This document shows, piece after piece, positions 12,598-21,982 of a DNA stretch of 64,000 nt. The translations under genes were made by a program, and so were the position numbers. A model generated the notes under the pieces. The model ran no database searches. It saw only the letters and a list, made by a program, of their open reading frames with translations, and had not been told where the DNA came from. The DNA comes from CAVURS01 sp963795385 (GTDB lineage Bacteria; Actinomycetota; Actinomycetes; Actinomycetales; CAVURS01), in assembly GCA_963795385.1 (NCBI GenBank), contig CAWCHK010000011.1:71566-135565 (forward strand), in the 5' to 3' direction. Within the stretch, counting starts at the first letter, position 1; every line of letters starts with the position of its first letter.

Positions 12598-13369
12598 ATG
12601 CGACAGGAGGACCGGCTCGGCCTGATCCTGCAGGAGCTCAACGAGCACGGGTCGGTGGGGGTCGCCAGCCTGACCGAGCGGCTGGCGGTCTCCGAGGCCT
12701 CGGTCCGGCGCGACCTGCACCTGCTCGAGACCCAGAAGCTGCTCACCCGCACCCACGGCGGCGCGGTGGCCTCGGGCGTCCTCTACGAGCTGCCGATGCG
12801 CTACCGCGGCGGCCAGCACCACGACGCCAAGCGGGCGATCGCGGCCGCCGCGATGGACCTGCTGCCGGCCGAGGTCAGCTCGGTCGGGCTGAACGGCGGC
12901 ACCACCACGACCGAGGTGGCGCGCGCGATCGCCGCGCGGCCCGGCCTGCGGGTCGTGACCAACGCCCTCAACATCGCCTCCGAGCTGGCCGTGCGCTCCA
13001 ACATCGAGCTGGTCGTCTGCGGCGGCAGCGCCCGCTCGGAGTCCTACGAGCTGGTCGGGCCGCTGGCCGAGCTCACCCTGTCCAACATCAACATCGACGT
13101 CGCCGTCATCGGGGTCGACGGCGTGCACCCGACGGCGGGCTTCACGACCCACCACGAGGTCGAGGCCCACACCAACCGGGCCCTGGTGCGGGCGGCCGGA
13201 CGGGTCATCGTCGTGGCCGACTCGAGCAAGATCGGCAAGCGCGGCTTCGCCAGGATCGTCGACATCGCCAGCGCCTCCGACATCGTCACGGACTCCGGTG
13301 CGGCCGCCGAGGACCTGGCCGAGCTGCGCCGGCTCGGGCCCGCAGGTGCACGTCGTCGAGCTGCCCTGA
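12598..13369 (+). CDS. DeoR/GlpR-family transcriptional regulator of sugar metabolism
   Basis: The 257-residue protein has the N-terminal DeoR winged helix (SLTERLAVSEASVRRDLHLL, then THGGA) at about residues 18-60, and the C-terminal sugar-phosphate sensor with GLNGGTTTTEVARAI and VAVIGVDGV. ATG 12598 is chosen because the HTH follows at the standard distance and the DeoR opening RQEDRLGLILQEL starts there; earlier in-frame codons encode no recognisable sequence. As read, the frame misses its natural end; a one-base change near 13338 gives QVHVVELP and the stop at 13367-13369. DeoR proteins usually repress neighbouring sugar operons until a phosphorylated sugar binds. It lies between two divergently transcribed operons and could control both. 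Confidence 0.88.
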
Positions 13370-13405
13370 CCCGTCGCGTCCCCTCAACTCCGAGGGCCGG
13401 CGACG

Positions 13406-14724
13406 TCAGATCGCCAGCGGGCCGCGCAGCGGCTCGGGCAGCAGGTCGCCGTGCGCGGCCACCATGTCGTCGGCCAGCCGCCAGATGTCGTCCAGGCGCA
13501 GCGTCGCCGCGGTGTTCGGGTCGGTCATCATCGCCTGCCGGACCAGCTCCGGGCGCCCCTCGGTCGCGGCCCGCACGGTGAGCTCGACGACCGAGAGGAA
13601 CTGCCGGTTGAGCGCGGCGCACTGTGCCGGCAGGTCGCCGACGGCGACCGTCGAGGCCCGGATCCGTCGATGACGACAGGGGACTTCGACGCCCGCACCC
13701 GTCCGGGAGGTTCGCGATCAGGCCGGCGTTGGCGACGTTCGCCTGGATCGTCCGGCGGGTGCCGGTCACCAGGCTGTGGATCACCTGCGGTGCGTACTCG
13801 ACGGCGTCCTCGTCGGGCTCGACGTACTGCCCGGCCGCGACCTGCGGGATCAGCTCCTCGATCTCCTGCGCGTTGCCGGCGCTGATCTCCAGGTAGTCAC
13901 CGACCGGGATGCGCAGCCGTTCGATCTCGGCGTCCTCGTGCAGGTACCACGCGACGTACTCGCTGGAGTGCTCGCTGGTCTCGGTCGGGTAGAAGCCGAG
14001 CCGGCGGTACATGTCGACGCGCACCCGGCGGCGCAGCTCCGGGTCGGCCGCGATCCGCTCGTCGAGCAACGGGTAGAGGCTGCGCCCGTCGCGCTCCCAC
14101 TCCAGCAGCCAGGCCTGGTGGTTGACGCCGGCGCTGTGGAAGCGCACCTCCTCCAGCGGCACGCCGACCAGCTGGCACAGGTCGTGGACGGTCCAGAACA
14201 CCGAGTGGCACAGGCCGAGCACCTTGACCGCGGGGTGCGCGGTGGCGAGGTACTGGATGTTCATCGCCATCGGGTTGGTGTAGTTGAGCAGCCAGGCATC
14301 CGGACAGACGGCGACGATGTCCGTGGCCAGCCCGTCCAGGAAGCCGAAGGTGCGCAGGCCGCGGAACACCCCGCCGACCCCCAAGGGTGTCCGCGATCGT
14401 CTGCCGCACGCCGTACCGCGCGGGGATCTCGAAGTCAGTGACCGTGGCCGCGTGACCGCCGACGTTGACCGAGTTGATGACGAAGTCCGCACCGGCCAGC
14501 GCCGTACGCCGGTCGGCTTCGGCCCGGACCGTGACCGTTCGACCGGGCTGGGCATGGCGGGTGGCCGCGATGTGGGCCAGGCCCTCGGCCAGCTCCAGCC
14601 GCCGGGGGTCGATGTCGTGCATGACCAGGGTCACCGACCCGAGGTCGTCGAAGGAGAGCAGATCGCGCAGCAGCTGGCGGGTGAAGACCGCCGAGCCGGC
14701 GCCGACGAAGCACACTGTGGTCAT
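13406..14724 (-). pseudogene. GH4 family glycosidase (alpha-galactosidase-like), frameshifted
   Basis: The N-terminus VCFVGAGSAVFTRQLLRDLL is the NAD-binding fold of glycoside hydrolase family 4, followed by DIDPRRLE, LNYTNPMAMN, GLCHSVFWT and SAGVNHQAWLL. The CHS tripeptide at the metal-binding cysteine is the type seen in alpha-galactosidases and alpha-glucuronidases of the family rather than 6-phospho-glucosidases (CHN/CHE). Reconstructed length is about 440 residues, typical. Frame changes are needed near 14382 and 13705; the natural end is RGPLAI with stop at 13408-13406. GH4 enzymes use NAD and a divalent metal and work in the cytoplasm on imported sugars. It is divergent from the PfkB operon. 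Substrate assignment beyond an alpha-galactoside-like guess is not safe. Confidence 0.82.
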
Positions 14725-14822
14725 CGCGCGAGCATCGCACGGCAGCGCTCAGGCGAGCAAGATCGCTCACCTTCCCTGATCGGTTCTGGACAACTTGTGC
14801 GCGGGTCCCCGATGATGACGCC
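14725..14822. promoter_or_regulatory. Divergent promoter region GH4 / PfkB operon
   Basis: The 98-bp gap contains TGAGCG twice in direct orientation on the minus strand (within 14746-14769), separated by about 17 nt, a spacing seen in DeoR-type operators. The assignment to the DeoR protein at 12598 is a guess. Confidence 0.3.
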
Positions 14823-15783
14823 ATGTCGGTCGACGGTTCGAGCGCGCCCCTGGTGCTCGTCGTGGGCGACGCCAACCCCGACCTGGTCCTGACCGGCGAC
14901 GTCGTGCCACGCTTCGGGCAGGCCGAGCAGCTCCTCGAGTCGGCCACGCTCACCATCGGTGGCTCGGCCGCCATCACCGCCCACGCGCTGGCCCGGCTCG
15001 GGCGTCGGTCTGGCTGGCGGCCGCCCTCGGGACGGACCGGTTCGGCGGGCAGATCTGCGCGGACCTGGCTCGGCCGGCGTCGGCGTCGATCGCGTCGTCC
15101 GGCGCGCGGACGCCCCCACGGGGCTCACCGTCGTCCTGGCCCAGCCGCACGACCGGGCGATCCTGACCCTGCCCGGGGCGATCCCGACCTTGACGGCGGC
15201 CGAGGTGGCGGAGGCCGTAGCCACGGCCCGGGCGGCCGGCCTGCGGCACGTGCACGTGTCGTCCCTGTTCCTTCAGCCCGGGCTCGCCGCTGACCTGCCG
15301 GGGCTGCTCGCCGACATCCGCCGCGACGGCGTCACCACGTCCCTGGACACCAACGACGACCCGGCCGGCCGCTGGGCCGGGGTCGACGCCCTGCTCCCCC
15401 ACCTCGACCTGCTCCTGCCCAACCGGGCGGAGGCTTCGGCCCTCGCGCGCGAGGCCGACCCGCGCCGGGCGGCACTGGTCCTCGCTGCACGCGGGCCGCT
15501 CGTGATCGTCAAGGACGGTGCCGACGGCGCGTTCGCCGCCTCGCCATCAGGAGAGCTGATCGAGGTGCCGGGCGAGCCCTCGGCATCGGTGGACACGACC
15601 GGCGCCGGCGACACGTTCGACGCGGCCTTCGTCGACGCGTGGCTGGCGGCCAGGGCCCTCGAGGACTGCCTGCGATGGGCCGTGCTGGCGGGGGCGTTCG
15701 CCGTCTCCGCGATCGGCGGGACGGCGGGCCAACCCACCCGCGACGACCTGGTCAACCGTGGAAGGACCACTGAAGCCCGATGA
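14823..15783 (+). pseudogene. PfkB-family sugar kinase, frameshifted near the N-terminus
   Basis: ATG 14823 starts SSAPLVLVVGDANPDLVLTG, the ribokinase-type opening; ESATLTIGGSAAITAHALARLG is the substrate-binding glycine pair. The C-terminal PfkB signature is intact: SVDTTGAGDTFDAAFVDAWL carries the anion hole and catalytic Asp. Two compensating frame changes near 15005 and 15065 interrupt the region in between (WLAAALGTDRFGGQICADL lies in the alternative frame). Reconstructed length is about 320 residues. It phosphorylates a sugar or sugar phosphate; next to a SIS protein and a class II aldolase, tagatose-6-phosphate or fructose-6-phosphate are the likely substrates. Its stop overlaps the next start as ATGA, so three genes form one operon. 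Confidence 0.8.
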
Positions 15784-16703
15784 ACCCCACTGACGTCAGC
15801 TCCGCGGTCACCCACGTCGCCCGCGAGATCCGGAGCCAGCCGGCCCTGTGGGCGACCGCCCTCGGACGCCTTCCCGACGTGGCCGGGCGGCTCCCGCAGC
15901 CCGGTGAGCGGGTGGCTGTGATCGGTTGCGGCACATCGTGGTTCATGGCCGCGGCGTACGCATCCTTGCGCGAGCAGCTCGGGGTGGGCGAGACGGACGC
16001 CTTCGCCGCCAGCCAGCTCCCGGCCGGGCGCCGCTACGACCGGGTCATCGCCATCTCACGCTCGGGTACGACGACGGAGGTGGTCCGCGCCATCGAGGGA
16101 GCCGGCGCTCCCGTGGTGGCGATCACGGCGATGACCGACAGCCCGGTGGGGGCGGCGGCCGACGACACCGTCGTGCTCGACTTCGCCGACGAGCAGTCCG
16201 TCGTGCAGACGGTGTTCGCCACGACGACGCTCATGCTGCTGCGCGGCTCGCTCGGTGAGACGCTCGAGCCCGTGCTGGCCCAGGCCGAGACGGTGCTGGC
16301 CGGGGGCGCGGCGTACCCCGCCGAGATCGACACCGCCGACCAGGTCACCTACCTCGGGCAGGGATGGGCCTACGGCGTCGCGCAGGAGGCCGCGCTGAAG
16401 ATGCGCGAGGCCGCTCAGATGTGGACCGAGGCCTACCCACAGATGGAGTACCGGCACGGCCCGATCTCCATCGCGCAGCCCGGCCGCGCGGTCTGGGTCT
16501 TCGGCGCTCCCGTGGAGGGCCTCGTCGACGACATCGCCGCGACCGGGGCGGTCGTCGTCGACGACGACCTCGACCCGGTGGCCGACCTGGTCCGGGCCCA
16601 GCTCTTCGCGATCCGCCGGGCCGAGCTGCAGCACCTCGACCCCGACCGGCCGCGTCACCTCACCCGGTCGGTCCTCCTGACCGGCGGGTCGCCGCCCGCG
16701 TGA
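15780..16703 (+). CDS. SIS-domain sugar-phosphate isomerase/deaminase (AgaS/GlmS-like)
   Basis: An intact 307-residue protein with two SIS domains. The first carries VIGCGTSWFMAAAY (residues 47-60) and AISRSGTTTEV (from residue 91), the phosphosugar-binding Ser/Thr loop; the second carries YLGQGWAYGVAQEAALKMRE and EYRHGPISI, as in the isomerase half of GlmS and in AgaS. There is no glutaminase domain, so it is likely a ketose/aldose isomerase that releases ammonia from galactosamine- or glucosamine-6-phosphate. It starts inside the PfkB stop (ATGA) and its own stop overlaps the aldolase start (GTGA). In this operon an AgaS-like step between deacetylation and PfkB phosphorylation fits best. 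Confidence 0.85.
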   Translation: MNPTDVSSAVTHVAREIRSQPALWATALGRLPDVAGRLPQPGERVAVIGCGTSWFMAAAYASLREQLGVGETDAFAASQLPAGRRYDRVIAISRSGTTTEVVRAIEGAGAPVVAITAMTDSPVGAAADDTVVLDFADEQSVVQTVFATTTLMLLRGSLGETLEPVLAQAETVLAGGAAYPAEIDTADQVTYLGQGWAYGVAQEAALKMREAAQMWTEAYPQMEYRHGPISIAQPGRAVWVFGAPVEGLVDDIAATGAVVVDDDLDPVADLVRAQLFAIRRAELQHLDPDRPRHLTRSVLLTGGSPPA

Positions 16704-17554
16704 TCGTCACCACCCGCGAGCTGGTGGCGCAGGCCCGACGCGAGAGCCGGGCCGTCGCCGCCGTCAACGTGATCACGCTCGAGCACGCGGAGGCGATCGC
16801 GCGGGCCGCGACCGAGAGCGGCGCCGCCGTCATCCTGCAGATCAGCGAGAACGCCGTGCGCTTCCATGGCGGCCAGCTGGAGCCGATCGCGGCGGCGGCC
16901 GCCGCGGTGGCCCGACTGGCTCCGGGGCCGATCGCCCTTCATCTCGACCACGTCACGGACGACCAGCTGCTCGCCCAGGCGGCCGGGTCGGTCTTCAGCT
17001 CGGTGATGTTCGACGCCGGCTCGCTCCCCTACGCCGAGAACGTCGAACGTACCTGCGCTGCAACAGCTCTCGCCCACGATGCCGGGCTATGGGTCGAGGC
17101 CGAGCTCGGCTACGTCGGCGGCAAGGCCGACGCGCCGCAGAGCGCGCACGCACCGGGGGTGCGCACGGACCCGGCCGAGGCTGCGGCGTTCGTCGAGGCC
17201 ACCGGCGTCGACGCCCTGGCGGTGGCGGTGGGCAGCTCGCACGCCATGACGACGCGCACCGCCCGGCTCGACGCCGACCTGATCCGGCGGTTGCGCGAGC
17301 GACTCACGGTGCCGCTCGTGCTGCACGGCTCCTCCGGCGTGCCCGCCGACGAGCTGCGACGCGCCGTCGCGGCGGGCATCACCAAGGTCAACGTCGGCAC
17401 GGCCCTCAACGTCGCGATGACCGCTGCCGTCCGGGCGGCGCTCGACACCGACCCGGCGCTGGTCGACCCGCGTCGCTATCTCACTCCGGCGCGGGCCGCG
17501 ATGACCTCCGCCGTGCGCGACCTCCTGGACGGGCTGACGTCGATAGTGGACTAG
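16700..17554 (+). CDS. Class II aldolase (tagatose/fructose-bisphosphate type)
   Basis: The 284-residue protein starts at GTG 16700, overlapping the previous stop by four bases. It has AVNVITLEHAEAIARAA, HLDHVTDD with the catalytic Asp83 and zinc His84, EAELGYVGGKAD for the middle metal region, VLHGSSGVP with another zinc His, and GITKVNVGTALN for the phosphate loop. This is the GatY/KbaY/FbaA fold cleaving a ketose-1,6-bisphosphate to dihydroxyacetone phosphate and glyceraldehyde-3-phosphate. Encoded after a SIS isomerase and a PfkB kinase, it completes a tagatose- or fructose-bisphosphate branch. Its stop codon lies inside a DasR-type palindrome. Confidence 0.9.
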   Translation: MIVTTRELVAQARRESRAVAAVNVITLEHAEAIARAATESGAAVILQISENAVRFHGGQLEPIAAAAAAVARLAPGPIALHLDHVTDDQLLAQAAGSVFSSVMFDAGSLPYAENVERTCAATALAHDAGLWVEAELGYVGGKADAPQSAHAPGVRTDPAEAAAFVEATGVDALAVAVGSSHAMTTRTARLDADLIRRLRERLTVPLVLHGSSGVPADELRRAVAAGITKVNVGTALNVAMTAAVRAALDTDPALVDPRRYLTPARAAMTSAVRDLLDGLTSIVD

Positions 17555-17560
17555 ACCATT
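17545..17560. promoter_or_regulatory. DasR-type operator (dre-like) upstream of the GntR regulator
   Basis: AGTGGACTAGACCATT has the core TGGACTAGACCA (17547-17558), one base from the palindrome TGGTCTAGACCA that forms the known DasR response element. It covers the aldolase stop codon TAG (17552-17554) and lies 82 bp before the regulator start, suggesting autoregulation. Confidence 0.7.
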
Positions 17561-17641
17561 GGGCTGGGGCATGCTTCTCTGCGTGTCAGTCAAACGCGGG
17601 GGGCGACGGCGCGCACGGCGCCCGACGATCAGGAGCGTCCG

Positions 17642-18378
17642 GTGACGAGCAACACGCAGCACACCGCCCGGGCGCCGAAGTACTACTCGGTCAAGCTGCA
17701 TCTGCTCGAGTACATCGATTCGCTCGAGCAGGGCGCCCCGGTGCCGACCGAGCGCGACCTGGCGGCCGACCTGGGCACCTCGCGGACCACGGTGCGCCAG
17801 GCCCTGGTCGAGCTGGTGGCCGAGGGCCGCCTCGTCCGTCGGCAGGGGTCCGGCACCTACGTCGCAGACGCGAAGATCACCTGGCCGCTCCAGCTGGCCA
17901 GCTTCACCGAGCAGGCCATCGCCAACGGCCAGGTGGCGTCGTCGCAGCTGCTGGGCGTCCAGCGCCTGCGGGCCGATGAGGAGCTGGCCGAGCGGCTGGA
18001 CCTGGCGGTGGGCGACGGTGTGCACCAGATCGACCGCCTGCGGCTGGCCGACGGACGCCCGACCGCGGTCGAGACCGCCTTGCTGTCGGCCACTCGCTTC
18101 CCCTACCTCGGTCGCAAGATGCGGTACGCCGGGTCGCTGGAAGCGTTGCTGGCCAACGAGTACGGCGTGAAGCTGCGCGGCGGCGAGGCGACGATCGACA
18201 CGATGCCGGCGAGCCCGCGCGAGGCCGGTCTGCTCGAAGGTCGACACGGGCTCGCCGATGCTGGTCGTGCGGCGGCGCAGCTTCGACACCGAGCGGCTCG
18301 CCGGTCGAGTGGGGCACGAGCTGGTTCCGCGGCGACCGGATCACCCTCGTCGCCCAGCTGCCCATGCCCGGCCGATGA
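17642..18378 (+). pseudogene. dasR: GntR/HutC-family regulator, DasR-like, frameshifted near the C-terminus
   Basis: GTG 17642 follows AGGAG at a good distance. Residues about 15-75 form the GntR winged helix (PTERDLAADLGTSRTTVRQ, RQGSGTYVA), opened by PKYYSVKLHLLEYIDSL as in DasR. The UTRA effector domain follows (WPLQLASFTEQAIANG, VHQIDRLRLADGRPTAVETA, YLGRKMRYAGSLEALL). Frame changes near 18238 and 18302 are needed to reach MLVVRRRSFDTERLA, WGTSWFRGDRITLVAQLPM and stop 18376-18378. DasR orthologues repress amino-sugar uptake genes and release on glucosamine-6-phosphate-type effectors. Two matching palindromes flank this gene and the deacetylase. The stop overlaps the deacetylase ATG. Confidence 0.8.
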
Positions 18379-19569
18379 CGCGGCGCCCTCAGGACGTCGT
18401 GCTGGCCGGCGCGCGCGTGGTCGGGCCGGACGGCGTCCTCGACGGCGGCTGGGTGCACGTCACCGGTGGCACCATCGCCTCCGTCGGCGCGGGACCTCCG
18501 CCGGAGGGCATCCCGGTGCAGGACCTGCGGGGCGCCTGGCTGCTGCCCGGGCTACATCGACCTCCACATGCACGGCGGCGGCGGGCACGACGTGACCGCC
18601 TCCCTCGACGCGATGCGCGCGGCCGTCGCCTTCCACCGCGCGCACGGCACGACCCGGACGCTCGTCTCGCTCGTGACCGCGCCGGTCGAGGACCTGATCG
18701 AGCAGCTGGGCTGGGCCGCTGACCTCACCGCGCGCGGCCGGGCCCGACGGCCACGTGATGGGGTCGCACATCGAGGGGCCGTTCCTGTCCACCCTTCGCT
18801 GCGGCGCGCAGAACACCGGACCACATGCTGGCGCCGGACCCGGCGGTCCTCTCGCCGGCTGCTGTCGGCGGGCGCCGGCTCCCTGCGCTGCATGACCGTG
18901 GCGCCCGAGCTGCCCGGGCGCCCTGGACCTGATCGACTCCCTGGTGGCCGCGGGAGTCGTTGCGGCACTTGGCCATTCGGACGCGACGTACGCGCAGGCC
19001 CGGGCGGCGATCGATGCGGGCGCCAGCCTGGTGACCCACGTCTTCAACGGGATGCGGCCGCTGCATCACCGCGAGCCCGGCCTGGTCGGCGCGGCCCTGG
19101 AGTCCGGCGATCGCCTGCGAGCTGATCAACGACGGCGTGCACGTCCACCCGGCTGTCGCCAGTCTCGTGGGGCGCGTGCCGAACCGGCTGGTCCTGGTCA
19201 CGGACGCCATCGACGCGGCCGGGGTGGGCGACGGCGACTTCACGCTGGGCGGCCAGCTCGTGCGCGTGCGCGACGGCAGGGCCCGGCTCGCGAGCACCGG
19301 AGCCCTGGCCGGCAGCACCCTCACGATGGACGATGCGGTCCGGCGCGCGGTCCTCGACAGCGGCCTCCCGATCGAGGCCGTGTCGGCCGCGGCGTCGGCC
19401 AACCCGGCCCGAGTGCTGGGTATCGGTCGGCCGCGTCGGCTCGGTCGCGCCCGGCCTGGACGCTGACCTGGTGGTTCTCGACGACGACCTGCGGGTCGTG
19501 GCCGTGATGGCGGGCGGTGACTGGTGCACGGCGACGTCACGATTGGAGATCAACGATCCTCTGGTCTAG
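18375..19569 (+). pseudogene. nagA: N-acetylhexosamine-6-phosphate deacetylase (NagA/AgaA type), frameshifted
   Basis: ATG 18375 overlaps the regulator stop (ATGA) and gives TRRPQDVVLAGARVVGPDGV. Reading across frames recovers PGYIDLHMHGGGGHDVTA (metal site), HVMGSHIEGPFLS with the conserved EGPF, RCMTVAPELPG, AALGHSDATYAQARAAIDAG, THVFNGMRPLHHREPGL, INDGVHVHPAVASL, LVTDAIDAAG and a C-terminal GLDADLVVLDDDLRV. These are the NagA landmarks in order, and reconstructed length is about 395 residues. At least five frame changes are needed (about 18550, 18745, 18925, 19110, 19430; possibly also 18815). The enzyme removes acetate from GlcNAc-6-P or GalNAc-6-P. The stop TAG (19567-19569) lies inside a DasR palindrome. 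The high density of breaks makes this the least secure enzyme of the pathway. Confidence 0.75.
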
Positions 19570-19575
19570 ACCAAT
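19560..19575. promoter_or_regulatory. DasR operator (perfect 12-bp dre core) upstream of the binding protein
   Basis: TGGTCTAGACCA at 19562-19573 is a perfect palindrome identical to the core of the DasR element. It covers the stop codon of the deacetylase gene and lies about 120 bp before the binding-protein ATG. Repression of the transporter operon by the DasR-like protein at 17642 is the natural reading. Confidence 0.82.
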
Positions 19576-19583
19576 CAACCCCA

Positions 19584-19597
19584 GACCGTGTACGGTC
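19584..19597. promoter_or_regulatory. Second palindrome in the transporter promoter region
   Basis: GACCGT-GT-ACGGTC is a 6+6 inverted repeat with a 2-nt centre, 11 bp after the DasR core. It may be a second regulator site or overlap promoter boxes; no protein can be assigned. Confidence 0.4.
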
Positions 19598-19693
19598 CGG
19601 ATACCCGCGGTCGCAGGATCGTCGTGGCCGCTGCCGCGTGAGACACCGGGGCGACAGCAAGGTCCAACACTCGACGCAGCAAGGGAGTTCGAC

Positions 19694-20947
19694 ATGAGGC
19701 GGAGCCTGATCGGCGCGGTGGCGATGGCCGCTGTCACGGCCCTCACGATCGGCGCGTGTGGCAGCTCGAGCGGCGGTGGCAGCTCGAGCGCGAGCGGCAA
19801 CGTCACGCTCAAGCTGGTCGCGGCGGACTACGGCACCGGGCCCCGACAACACCAGCCAGAAGTACTGGCAGGGGATCGCCGACGCGTTCCACGCAGGCCA
19901 ACCCGACGATCACCGTCAAGGTCACCACGATCAACTGGAACGACTTCGACAACCAGGTCCAGACCCTCATCCAGAACCACCAGTACCCGGACATCACCGA
20001 GGGCGACTACTTCTCGAAGTACGCGCAGGAGGGCCTGCTCTACTCCGCCGACCAGGTCCTGTCGAACCCGGCGAACCTGCTGCCGGTCTTCGCCAAGCAG
20101 GGCAGCTACAACGGCAAGCAGTACGGCATGCCGTTCACCACCAGCTCGCGGACGCTCTTCTACAACAAGAAGCTGTTCCAGCAGGCGGGCATCAGCGCGG
20201 CGCCCGCAGACGTGGGCGGACGTCCAGGCCGACGCGGCCAAGATCAAGGCGCTCGGCAAGGTCGGCTTCGGCCTTCCCCTCGGGTCCGAGGAGGCCCAGG
20301 CCGAGTCGCTGCTGTGGTTCCTCGGCAACGGCGGCAACTACCAGGACGCGAGCGGCAACTGGACCATCAACAGCGCGCAGAACGCGCAGACGATGAACTT
20401 CCTGAAGCAGCTGGTCAAGAGCGGTGCCACCGAGCCGAACCCCGGCACCAAGAACCGCACCGACCTCTGGAAGGACTTCGGCGCCGGCAAGATCGGCATG
20501 ATCAACGGCTCCCCCGCACTCATCCCGATCATCCAGCAGGCCAAGGTCCTCACCGACACGGACTGGACGTCGGTGCCGATCGCCGGCAAGGCCGGCCCGC
20601 TCACCAGCACCCTCGGCGTGTGCGACAACGTCGCCGCGTTCAAGCCGAACGGCCACCTGGCCCAGATCAAGAAGTTCCTCGACTTCGCCTACCAGGACAA
20701 GTACCAGACCCAGTTCGACAAGGAGTACGACCTCCTCCCGGCAACGGTCTCGGGCAGTGCCGCACTGGCGAGCGACCCGGTGTTCGGACCGTTCCTGAAG
20801 GCGCTGCCGAACGCCGTGCAGTACCCCAGCAACACCTCGTGGGCCCAGGTCAAGACCCAGATCCAGCACACGATCGGGACGGCCGTCACCGGCAACCCGC
20901 AGACCGTGCTGGACGCGATCCAGCAGACGGCCAAGAAGGCCGGCTGA
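19694..20947 (+). pseudogene. Amino-sugar ABC transporter substrate-binding lipoprotein, frameshifted near N-terminus
   Basis: ATG 19694 with AAGGGAG upstream starts a lipoprotein signal (lipobox around LTIGAC) followed by a Ser/Gly linker. The long C-terminal part, from ALGKVGFGLPLGSEEAQAES to AIQQTAKKAG, is an intact family 1 sugar-binding protein, including FGAGKIGMINGSPALIPIIQ. Frame changes near 19845, 19905 and 20210 are needed in the N-terminal third (KYWQGIADAFHAG, TTINWNDFDNQVQTLIQNH). Reconstructed length is about 418 residues. It sits 120 bp after a perfect DasR element and before two permeases, so it is the receptor for the right-hand importer, probably for N-acetylhexosamines or their oligomers. 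Confidence 0.83.
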
Positions 20948-20972
20948 CCCTGGAAGCCCTGATAGCCCAGGG
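20948..20972 (+). other. Hairpin between binding protein and first permease
   Basis: CCCTGG (20948-20953) pairs with CCAGGG (20967-20972) across a 13-nt loop, directly after the binding-protein stop codon. A hairpin in this place commonly stabilises the binding-protein message relative to the permeases. The stem is short. Confidence 0.35.
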
Positions 20973-21018
20973 AGCCTGACGTGTCCGGCCGACCCGTACC
21001 CACCAGATGGAGACGGCA

Positions 21019-21981
21019 GTGACCGAACAGAGCGTGACGCGGGCCCGGCTCGAGCCGGCCCGGCGGCCCGGCCCCACGAGGCCGAGCCGTCGGGGCCGCC
21101 GGGTCCGGCGCGCGCTGGAGCCGCTCCTGTGGATCGGCCCCGCGGTGATCCTGATCGCCGTCGTCGTCCTCTGGCCGGTCGTCGTGATGTTCCGGACCTC
21201 GTTCCAGCACATCAGTCCGGACGGCTTCGACCTCGGCTCGGCCGGCCGCAAGAACTACTCCGACCTGTTCAACGAGCCGGCCCTGGCCGGCGTGCTGGTC
21301 CGCACCGTGGTGTGGGTCGTGGCCGTCGTCGCGGTGACCGTTCTGCTCTCGCTGGGGCTGGCGCAGCTGTTCAACCAGCGCTTCCCCGGCCGCCGGGTCG
21401 CCCGCTGGGCCCTGATCGCGCCGTGGGCGGCCTCGGTGATGATGACCGCGCTCATCTTCCGCTGGGCGCTCAACGACAGCAGCGGCGTCATCAACCTCTT
21501 CCTGCACGACATCGGCGTGCTGCCCAAGCTCGGCTCGAACCAGGCCGACTGGTTGGGGCGCCCGACCGCCGCCCTGGTCTGGATGATGGTCGTCGCGGTC
21601 TTCGTCTCGGTCCCCTTCACGACGTACGCGCTGCTGGCCGGGCTGCAGACGATCCCCGGTGAGGTGACCGAGGCCGCGCGGGTCGACGGCGCGGGCACCT
21701 GGCGCAGCTACTGGTCGATCGTCCTGCCCCTGCTGCGCCCCGCGCTCGTCGTGGCGACGTTGATCAACGTCATCAACGTCTTCAACTCGTTCCCGATCAT
21801 CTGGGAGATGACGCGCGGCGGCCCGGGCTACCAGACCAGCACCACGACGACGTTCATGTTCATCCTCAAGCAGTCGTACGTCGGGGAGTCCGCCGCGATG
21901 TCGGTGCTGAACTTCGGCCTGGTCATCGTGATCGTGCTGCTCTTCCTGCGGATGACGCGGTGGAAGGAGACGGTGGACTGA
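21019..21981 (+). CDS. Carbohydrate ABC transporter permease, MalF type
   Basis: This intact membrane protein has six predicted hydrophobic segments, beginning LLWIGPAVILIAVVVLWPVV. The ABC-contact EAA loop is EVTEAARVDGAGTWRSYWSI followed by VLPLLRPAL. A GTG at 21019 gives TEQSVTRARLEP (320 residues); an in-frame ATG at 21007 adds four residues and is equally possible. It follows the binding protein and precedes the second permease by 1 nt, so the import operon is complete except for an ATPase, which in actinobacteria is often supplied from elsewhere. The DasR palindrome at 19562 probably controls it. Confidence 0.92.
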   Translation: MTEQSVTRARLEPARRPGPTRPSRRGRRVRRALEPLLWIGPAVILIAVVVLWPVVVMFRTSFQHISPDGFDLGSAGRKNYSDLFNEPALAGVLVRTVVWVVAVVAVTVLLSLGLAQLFNQRFPGRRVARWALIAPWAASVMMTALIFRWALNDSSGVINLFLHDIGVLPKLGSNQADWLGRPTAALVWMMVVAVFVSVPFTTYALLAGLQTIPGEVTEAARVDGAGTWRSYWSIVLPLLRPALVVATLINVINVFNSFPIIWEMTRGGPGYQTSTTTTFMFILKQSYVGESAAMSVLNFGLVIVIVLLFLRMTRWKETVD

Positions 21982-21982
21982 C

